Below, one piece after another: positions 5,335 to 10,535 of a stretch of 10,535 bases of DNA (positions are counted from its first letter, which is position 1; each line of letters opens with the position of its first letter). The position numbers and the translations under genes are program-made. The notes beneath the pieces are model-generated. The model was given only the letters and a program-made list of their open reading frames with translations, was not told the DNA's origin and ran no database searches. Origin of the DNA: Rudanella sp. (GTDB lineage: Bacteria > Bacteroidota > Bacteroidia > Cytophagales > Spirosomataceae); the NCBI GenBank assembly GCA_026785985.1, contig JAJAYX010000812.1, positions 1 through 10,535 of the forward strand, given 5' to 3'.

Positions 5335-6975
5335 CTAAATTTTCCGGGCCGTATTGATCACATTGACACCATTGAAACGAGCCGTTGCGCTACCATGCGA
5401 CACCGCACTCGATTGCGCGGGTTGCCCCTTGCCATCGTTGAAAGCACCACCTAAACGGTAATCACTTTGGTCGCACACGGCGGCACAGGAGTTCCAGAAC
5501 TCGCGGGTGTTGGCCTGATAGGCTACGTCTTTCAGCATACCCGCAATTTGCCCGTCTTTGATTTCGTAGAAAAGTTGGCCTCCGAACTGGAAATTATACC
5601 GCTGTTGATCAATACTGAACGAGCCGTCGCCGATGATGTAAATGCCTTTTTTAACGTCCTTAATCATGTTCTCTACTGACAGAGGAGCTTTCCCGGCCTC
5701 CAGCGAGACGTTGGGCATCCGCTGAAACTGCACCGAACTCCAGTTGTCGGCATAGCAACATCCGTGTGATTCTTTCTCGCCCAAAATGTGCATCTGATCG
5801 CGGATGGCCTGATAATTGACTAAAACGCCATCGCGGACTAGATCCCATTTCTTGGTACCAACGCCCTCATCGTCGTAGCCAACCGCGACCAGCGAACCAA
5901 CCTGCGTTTTATCGTCCACCAGATTCACCTCTTTGCTGCCATATGCGAAATTCTTCGACTGCAACTTGTCAAGCGTCACAAACGAGGTGCCGGCATAATT
6001 GGCTTCGTAGCCCAACACACGGTCGAGTTCGAGCGGGTGCCCGACGGATTCGTGGATGGTCAGCCACAGGTGCGAGGGGTCTAGAACAAGGTCGTATTTA
6101 CCGGCTTCGACTGATTTGGCCGTCAGCTTTTCTTTAGCCTGTTTCGCTGCCGACGTAATATCTTCCAGCATGTTATAACCCTTATTGTACCGGGTCGTTA
6201 CGCCCCCCACTTTGTCGGCGGGGCTGGTTTGCAAATACTCGTAGCCCATGCCCATCGGCGAACTCAGCGAGTTACGGGTCGAGAATTTTCCGCTCTGCGT
6301 GTCCACCGCCGTAACGTTGAAGTTCGGCCCAATCCGGTGAATGTCCTGGTCGGAATAGGTGCCATCGGTAGAGGCAAAATACTTCTGCTCATTCACCATG
6401 AACAGCACCGAATTCACGAAGTTGACCCCGTTTTTCATGGCTGCCGCGTTAGCTGTCAGCAACAGATCGACTTTTTCTTTGATGGGGACTTCAAAGGCAT
6501 TTTGCCTGATGGGGGCTTTCCACGACACCTCGCCGTAGCCTTTTTGGGGAGCTAACTGCACGGGTTCAATCTGTAGCCGGGCGTTGGCTTTGGCAATCGA
6601 CACGGCAGTTTGAGCGCATTTGGCAACAGTGGCTTCGTCTTTGGGGTTGGCCATTGCCGCAAAACCCCAGCATCCGTTCACGATCACCCGGATACCCACG
6701 CCATACGACACCGTGTTCACGATGCCCTGCACCTTGTTCTCGCGGGTAAGCACAAATTGGTTCAGATAACGGCCAATCCGCACATCCGAATAGGTGGCCC
6801 CCATCGACTTGGCGGCATTGAGAGCGGCATCAGCCAGGCGTTTCTTAGCGGATACATCCATGTAGTTACCGACCAGTTCTTCCGGGGATACGGCGTGTGA
6901 AAAAACGGGTAACGAAGGCATCAGCAGCCCGGCCGTACCCATGCCTAACAGTTGGTTAAAGTCTCGACGGTTCAT
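5335..6975 (-). CDS. TldD-like zinc metallopeptidase with Tat-type signal (copy D2)
   Basis: A second complete TldD-like catalytic subunit, 546 residues, aligning with D1 without a gap and about four-fifths identical by eye. It starts MNRRDFNQLLGMGTAGLLMP, a twin-arginine motif with a hydrophobic core, and has a possible cleavage site after S-H-A28. HESVGH is at residues 308-313 (bases 6037-6054) in the same LWLTIHESVGHPLELDR context. The vicinal cysteines 406-407 (SHGCCYAD) and the C-terminal C497/C501 are kept. At positions 216 and 218 it has G and N where D1 has W and I. Unlike D1 and D3 it is not followed by its own TldE-like gene: the GxxExxY cassette and D1 come next. Its first 20 bases overlap the end of the kinase gene in another frame, so it is probably translated from the same message. 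It may share E1 or E2 as partner. The stop is TAG at 5337-5335. Confidence 0.92.
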   Translation of the reverse strand: MNRRDFNQLLGMGTAGLLMPSLPVFSHAVSPEELVGNYMDVSAKKRLADAALNAAKSMGATYSDVRIGRYLNQFVLTRENKVQGIVNTVSYGVGIRVIVNGCWGFAAMANPKDEATVAKCAQTAVSIAKANARLQIEPVQLAPQKGYGEVSWKAPIRQNAFEVPIKEKVDLLLTANAAAMKNGVNFVNSVLFMVNEQKYFASTDGTYSDQDIHRIGPNFNVTAVDTQSGKFSTRNSLSSPMGMGYEYLQTSPADKVGGVTTRYNKGYNMLEDITSAAKQAKEKLTAKSVEAGKYDLVLDPSHLWLTIHESVGHPLELDRVLGYEANYAGTSFVTLDKLQSKNFAYGSKEVNLVDDKTQVGSLVAVGYDDEGVGTKKWDLVRDGVLVNYQAIRDQMHILGEKESHGCCYADNWSSVQFQRMPNVSLEAGKAPLSVENMIKDVKKGIYIIGDGSFSIDQQRYNFQFGGQLFYEIKDGQIAGMLKDVAYQANTREFWNSCAAVCDQSDYRLGGAFNDGKGQPAQSSAVSHGSATARFNGVNVINTARKI

Positions 6976-7645
6976 CAGGAGTTTGTATCGGTGTTTGTTT
7001 TAATTGATTGTAGCGCGTTCGCACACCGTCTATTGATGATAGAGAAGTGGTTGGAGTTGCAGGGGGTATATCCTGAAAGTGAGTCGATAAGTGTTTGATT
7101 ACCCACTCAGGCAGAGGGGTATTCTGGAATTTGACCTCTCTATCTATTCGCTGAAAGATGAGTTCAGGTTGGGCAGAGCCATCTATCAGCATTAATACGT
7201 CAGGTTCATCGAAAAAATGGTTAAGCAATAGTAAGCCTGCTTCGTAGCGACCTCGAATTATATCTTCCCGAACGAAATGTCCACCCTGTTGATACCGGCT
7301 AATAACACGTTGGTTAAGAACTGTCAGGTCATCAACACACATAAAAATCAGCCGGAAGGCATAACCTGCCTGTTGTAAAGCCAGAAAGTATTGCCAGGTG
7401 TCGGCTTCGTGAAGATTTGTCTCAACGGCGAATGTTTCCCGGTTTTTTAAGTGGGTTTGAATACGCCGTTGAGACTCTTCGTTGGTCATGCGTTGAACTA
7501 CTTCCTGATGCTGTTGTTGGTGGCGAATTTGCCGGGCAATGTCATCGGAGTTAATCAACTCGACCCCTTCGGACAAATATTGAAACGAAGCCGTCGATTT
7601 ACCAACGCCATTAGGACCAGCCACTACATAAAATGAGGGCTGCAT
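6956..7645 (-). CDS. Zeta-toxin-like P-loop kinase
   Basis: A protein of 229 residues. The N-terminus YVVAGPNGVGKST carries a Walker A loop (GPNGVGKST, 10-18); INSDDIARQI (31-40) contains the aspartates expected near the substrate, FAVETNL (72-78) matches the E-T motif of zeta-like kinases, and R113/R117 with GGHFVREDIIRGRY (121-134) matches the lid region. Studied zeta toxins phosphorylate UDP-N-acetylglucosamine and block wall synthesis. Many zeta-like kinases of this compact type in Bacteroidota are uncharacterised, so toxicity is an inference. The gene starts one base into the stop of the 82-residue protein gene (TAATG), a typical toxin-antitoxin arrangement. The last 30 residues are a proline/threonine-rich tail (PPATPTTSLSSIDG...), and the final codons overlap the D2 start by 20 bases. 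Alternatives: a nucleotide or small-molecule kinase unrelated to growth control. Confidence 0.82.
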   Translation of the reverse strand: MQPSFYVVAGPNGVGKSTASFQYLSEGVELINSDDIARQIRHQQQHQEVVQRMTNEESQRRIQTHLKNRETFAVETNLHEADTWQYFLALQQAGYAFRLIFMCVDDLTVLNQRVISRYQQGGHFVREDIIRGRYEAGLLLLNHFFDEPDVLMLIDGSAQPELIFQRIDREVKFQNTPLPEWVIKHLSTHFQDIPPATPTTSLSSIDGVRTRYNQLKQTPIQTPDEPSRL

Positions 7646-7893
7646 TATTTTACTGGTTCAGTTCGACCATCAGCATACTCTCTAACTGTCTGACCATTCT
7701 TACTGATGATAACAGGCAACCCCCGGCTAAAGGCCGCTTCGCGGGCTTTAGCATAAATCTGTTCAGCTGCTTGCTCGCGTTCCACAGCAGTCATCTCCTC
7801 CAAGGGTTTGGCTGCTCCGCCAAAGAGAGGGAGAATGTTTACCGGCTCTATATTCCCAGGCAGGGTAAGCTGAAATTCAAGCATTTTGTCCAT
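7645..7893 (-). CDS. Small protein upstream of the zeta-like kinase, possible antitoxin
   Basis: An 82-residue acidic-to-neutral protein I cannot assign to a named family. The first third (MLEFQLTLPGNIEPVNILPLFGG) is extended, followed by a predicted helix EMTAVEREQAAEQIYAKA (about 33-50) and a C-terminal segment GLPVIISKNGQTVREYADGR (about 58-77) that looks like a beta-hairpin with a basic tail. Size, position directly before the kinase and the TAATG overlap fit an antitoxin role, but it does not resemble classical epsilon by eye. Two starts are possible: ATG at 7893 (17-base overlap with the GIY-YIG gene) or M4 at 7884 (8-base overlap, ATGCTTGA). No Shine-Dalgarno decides between them. Both overlaps imply translational coupling to the gene before it. 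Confidence 0.72.
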   Translation of the reverse strand: MDKMLEFQLTLPGNIEPVNILPLFGGAAKPLEEMTAVEREQAAEQIYAKAREAAFSRGLPVIISKNGQTVREYADGRTEPVK

Positions 7894-8365
7894 GATCGGC
7901 TTGCTTATGTCCTGCTCGAATATTCAAATTGCAACTTGTATCTACCTCTTTAAGAAGTTGCAATTCAAGTTCTTTCCGGCCTAATGGAACCTCCATAAAG
8001 GCCAGCCAAAGCTCTTGGCAAAGGTGATTATTGACGCGATCTTCCGTAGCCTTATCAAATTTATCACTGGCAGAAGCCAGTACATAATTTGGAAATTGTT
8101 CTATATCAGAATAAAACTTTTTGACAATTGAACGCCGAAGGTTATGGTTACGTGTGTCGAATAAATTCTTCATTCTGGCATACAAGCTACCCGTTTCTCC
8201 TACATAAACGATCTTATCCTCCTCGTTTCTGAAGACATACACGCCTGCTCTCTTAGGAACATTGGTTAATTCTTCTTTTGTCGCAAAGAATCGTTGCCAA
8301 TTACCATTTACAAGGAGTTCGTTACGTAGATTATTTAAATAGTGGTCAATCTCCTGGTAGCTCAT
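7877..8365 (-). CDS. GIY-YIG domain protein
   Basis: A protein of 162 residues with a GIY-YIG nuclease-type domain: GVYVF (41-45) replaces GIY, YVGET (54-58) supplies YIG, and R64 in LYARMKN is the candidate catalytic arginine. A glutamate in RKELELQLLKE (130-140) is the candidate metal ligand. An N-terminal helix (EIDHYLNNLRNELL) precedes the domain, and the C-terminus (CNLNIRAGHKQADHG) is polar. The small stand-alone form could be a DNA nuclease or only a fold relative; its substrate is unknown. It is the first of three overlapping genes (this one, the 82-residue protein, the zeta-like kinase), so it may belong to the same cassette. It follows the E2 stop by 68 bases with no visible promoter, and the gap (8366-8433) holds only the 10-base palindrome AAGCCGGCTT at 8409-8418. 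Confidence 0.8.
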   Translation of the reverse strand: MSYQEIDHYLNNLRNELLVNGNWQRFFATKEELTNVPKRAGVYVFRNEEDKIVYVGETGSLYARMKNLFDTRNHNLRRSIVKKFYSDIEQFPNYVLASASDKFDKATEDRVNNHLCQELWLAFMEVPLGRKELELQLLKEVDTSCNLNIRAGHKQADHGQNA

Positions 8366-8433
8366 GTGTGTTTAAGTTTTAGAAGCAGACCTGCCCCTGA
8401 TGGTTGGCAAGCCGGCTTATTTATTGTATCCCA

Positions 8434-9783
8434 TCATACCGCGTCCGACAAACTCGAAAACGTGAAATCCCGAATCTTCAGGGGTGGTATCAGGTTGCCA
8501 CTCACCCGAACGGGCTTCCCCATTGCTTCGAGGTTGTTGAGCATAATCACCGGGCTTTCGTTGAACCGGAAATTCTTCACCGGGTATTTGATCTGACCGT
8601 TTTCGATGTAGAAAGTCCCGTCGCGGGTGAGGCCGGTATAAAGCAGCGTTTGGGGGTCAACCGCACGGATGTACCACAAGCGCGTGACCAGGATGCCCTT
8701 TTCGGTGCTTTTGATTAAGTCCAGCAACGACTGTGTGCCGCCTTCCATGATGAACGCAGCGGGTGGTGGTGTTGCCTTCACACCTTTTTTATCGGCCCAG
8801 AAACGGGAGAAATACATGTTCTTCACTACGCCTTTTTCCACCCAGGTCACTTTCTCCTGCGGACGGCCATCGGCACCACCACCGAAGCGACCACCCCCTC
8901 CCCCACCATCAAATGCCGAGGTCGGAATTTCCGGGTTGGTGGGATCCGAATAAATCGTAACCCGCTCATCGAACAGCTTTTCGCCTAAGCGCGTCCCCCC
9001 ACCTTTCTTGCTCAGAAAACTGCGGCCTTCGTCGGCATTGCGCCCGTCCATGCTGCCCATCATGTTCTGAAGGAGGTCAACCCCGGCGGCAGGCTCCAGG
9101 ATCACGGTGTATTTGCCTGGCTCCAGGGCTCGCGCACTGACTGAGGCCAGTGCTTTTTGCATAGCAATTTCGGTGGCTTCTTTGGTGCTGAGTTTCAAGA
9201 CATCGGTCACGTCGCGAATGGCGTACCCGGACCCTAACCCGTCGGCGGTTCGCACGGTGATCGTGAAATCGACCGAGGTGGCCCGGTTATAGGCAACCAG
9301 CCCTTTGCTGTTGCCGAGAGCCGAGAAGCCCGTTGTGTCTTCCAGATACCCTGCCGCCGTCAGGTTCTTTTTCCGGCAGGGATCGAGACTGTCGAAAGCC
9401 GCTTTTGCCCGGTAGTCGGGGTCAATTTTAGCCGTGTTTTCGGAGTATGGATTCGTTGTCAGGTAGGTTTGTGGCCCCAACATCGGCATGTATTCCGGGT
9501 TTTCGGGGGCCAGTTGAGCGATCTCCTCCGCCCGACGGACGGTTTTTTCCAGCGAGGTATCATCAAATTCATTGATCGTTGCCGTACCCGACCGTTTGCC
9601 AAACACCGACGTTACCGCCAGCGACAGGTTGTTGCTTTCGCCACTCGTAGAAACCGAATTACGGGCATATCGAATGTTCCCGGTGCGCCCTCCCGTCAGC
9701 GTGACCGCTGTTTCGTCGGCTTTGGCATAGCTCAACACCTTATCAATTATCTTTTTTGCTTCTTCTTTGCTTAAAATGGCCAT
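8434..9783 (-). CDS. TldE/PmbA-like non-catalytic subunit (copy E2)
   Basis: A protein of 449 residues, a paralogue of E1 at roughly 60% identity by eye, with the same landmarks: NIRYARNSVSTSG (36-48), LAPENPEYMPMLGPQTYL, GLTRDGTFYIENG and FRFNESPVIMLNN, ending in the same FTFSSLSDAV. The region aligned with the TldD zinc motif reads ILEPAAGVDLLQNM (228-241), without HExxxH, so it should be the non-catalytic partner. No signal peptide is visible (MAILSKEEAKKII). It lies 21 bases after the stop of copy D3, its likely partner. An oddity is the glycine-rich insert at about residues 293-303 (six glycines in a row, then RFGGG), absent from E1, encoded by a C-rich run around 8875-8910. This is probably a flexible loop. 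The start at 9783 is supported by the matching N-terminus of E1. Confidence 0.92.
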   Translation of the reverse strand: MAILSKEEAKKIIDKVLSYAKADETAVTLTGGRTGNIRYARNSVSTSGESNNLSLAVTSVFGKRSGTATINEFDDTSLEKTVRRAEEIAQLAPENPEYMPMLGPQTYLTTNPYSENTAKIDPDYRAKAAFDSLDPCRKKNLTAAGYLEDTTGFSALGNSKGLVAYNRATSVDFTITVRTADGLGSGYAIRDVTDVLKLSTKEATEIAMQKALASVSARALEPGKYTVILEPAAGVDLLQNMMGSMDGRNADEGRSFLSKKGGGTRLGEKLFDERVTIYSDPTNPEIPTSAFDGGGGGGRFGGGADGRPQEKVTWVEKGVVKNMYFSRFWADKKGVKATPPPAAFIMEGGTQSLLDLIKSTEKGILVTRLWYIRAVDPQTLLYTGLTRDGTFYIENGQIKYPVKNFRFNESPVIMLNNLEAMGKPVRVSGNLIPPLKIRDFTFSSLSDAV

Positions 9784-9804
9784 GATTCAAGTCTGATTGG
9801 GTAA

Positions 9805-10535
9805 TTAGATTTTCCGTCCGGTGTTAATTACGTTGACCCCATTGAAGCGCGTAGTGGCACTTCCGTGCGAAACCGCACTGATTTGCGAGGGTTGCCCTTT
9901 CCCATCGAAAAAGGAGCCAAACGTGCGATAATCGTCTTTGTCGCAAAGTTGCGCACACGAGTTCCAGAATTCCTGCGTGTTGGCCTGATAAGCCACATCG
10001 TCGAGCATTCCAACCACCTCGCCATTCTTGATTTCGTAGAATAACTGCCCTCCAAACTGGAAGTTATACCGCTGCTGGTCAATGGAATATGACCCCCGGC
10101 CAATAATATAAATGCCTTTGTCAACGCCCTTGATCATGTCCAGCACCGAGCGTTTTTCCGTGCCCGCTTTCAACGAGACATTGGGCATCCTCTGAAACTG
10201 CACCGAATCCCAATTGTCGGCATAACAACAGCCGTGTGAGGCCTTTTCGCCAATGATGGCTACCTGATCGCGGATAGCCTGGTAGTTCACCAAAACGCCA
10301 TTTTTGATCAAATCCCACTCTTTAGCCGGTACGCCTTCGTCGTCGTAACCCACCGTGCCGAGCGTATGGGGCTGGGTTTTGTCGGCCACAATATTCACCA
10401 AATCACTGCCATATTTAAACGACTTGGTTTTCCACTTATCGAGCGTGGCAAACGATGTCCCGGCGTAGTTAGCTTCGTAGCCCAGCACTCGGTCCAGTTC
10501 GGTGGGGTGCCCAACCGATTCGTGAATGGTCAGGC
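9805..10535 (-). CDS. TldD-like zinc metallopeptidase, C-terminal part only (copy D3)
   Basis: The reading frame is open from the stop at 9807-9805 to the window edge, about 242 codons, so the gene starts outside the window. The internal ATG at 10488 is not the start: the frame upstream of it reads LTIHESVGHPTELDRVLGYEA, with the zinc motif HESVGH at bases 10507-10524. It keeps GCCYAD, QRMPNVSL, SIDQQRYNFQFGGQL, the C-terminal cysteine pair and the shared ending FNGVNVINTGRKI. By eye it is about 70% identical to D1 and D2 over this part. Differences include PT instead of PL after HESVGH and a charged stretch LKAGTEKRS. It is followed after 21 bases by E2, giving a D-E pair like D1-E1. Whether it too has a Tat signal cannot be seen. 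Confidence 0.9.
   Translation of the reverse strand, partial: LTIHESVGHPTELDRVLGYEANYAGTSFATLDKWKTKSFKYGSDLVNIVADKTQPHTLGTVGYDDEGVPAKEWDLIKNGVLVNYQAIRDQVAIIGEKASHGCCYADNWDSVQFQRMPNVSLKAGTEKRSVLDMIKGVDKGIYIIGRGSYSIDQQRYNFQFGGQLFYEIKNGEVVGMLDDVAYQANTQEFWNSCAQLCDKDDYRTFGSFFDGKGQPSQISAVSHGSATTRFNGVNVINTGRKI

Noticed and set aside
8409..8418. Palindrome AAGCCGGCTT as an operator before the GIY-YIG gene
   Set aside because: A 10-base palindrome is common by chance. It lies about 45 bases before the start with no promoter box nearby. Mentioned only as content of the gap.
9805..10488. D3 as a complete short 227-residue gene starting at 10488
   Set aside because: The frame stays open upstream to the window edge and includes the HESVGH motif at 10507-10524, so the ATG at 10488 is internal and the gene is cut by the window.
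1792..10535. A RiPP biosynthetic cluster based on TldD/TldE
   Set aside because: TldD/TldE pairs can mature RiPPs, but there is no precursor-like gene, cyclodehydratase, radical SAM enzyme or transporter in the window.

Overview
The window looks like the chromosome of a member of the Bacteroidota, most like the Spirosoma/Larkinella/Rudanella group of the Cytophagales. The reasons are the protein families and their style (MNRREF/MNRRDF twin-arginine starts, GxxExxY protein, FadD type), the lack of strong Shine-Dalgarno sites, and a possible Bacteroidota-type -7 box. The taxon is inferred from style, not from a marker gene. Every gene I can support lies on the minus strand, so transcription runs from high to low coordinates.

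Layout in transcription order. (1) 10535-9805: 3' part of a TldD-like metalloprotease gene, here called D3, whose 5' end lies outside the window. (2) 9783-8434: a TldE/PmbA-like partner, E2. (3) 8365-6956: three overlapping genes for a GIY-YIG domain protein, an 82-residue protein and a zeta-toxin-like P-loop kinase. (4) 6975-5335: a second, complete TldD-like gene, D2, whose first 20 bases overlap the end of the kinase gene. (5) 5314-4833: a GxxExxY gene bracketed by inverted arrays of a 10-bp-periodic CACAGAG motif, probably an inserted cassette. (6) 4770-3130: a third TldD-like gene, D1, the same length as D2 and about four-fifths identical to it by eye. (7) 3129-1792: a second TldE-like gene, E1, starting on the base after the D1 stop. 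A strong hairpin at 1725-1765 closes the cluster. (8) 1577-1: most of a long-chain acyl-CoA ligase gene (fadD-like), with its own possible promoter and unrelated to the protease cluster.

The central theme is an expanded TldD/TldE protease locus (three D, two E) with a possible toxin-antitoxin/nuclease cassette and a GxxExxY cassette between its members. In characterised TldD/TldE proteases the D subunit carries the zinc-binding HExxxH motif and E is a non-catalytic partner, and that division is visible here. D1 and D2 begin with Tat-type twin-arginine signals, while E1 and E2 have no export signal. This suggests either co-export of folded D-E pairs or some other use of the D N-terminus. No RiPP precursor-like gene is visible, so the substrate cannot be deduced.
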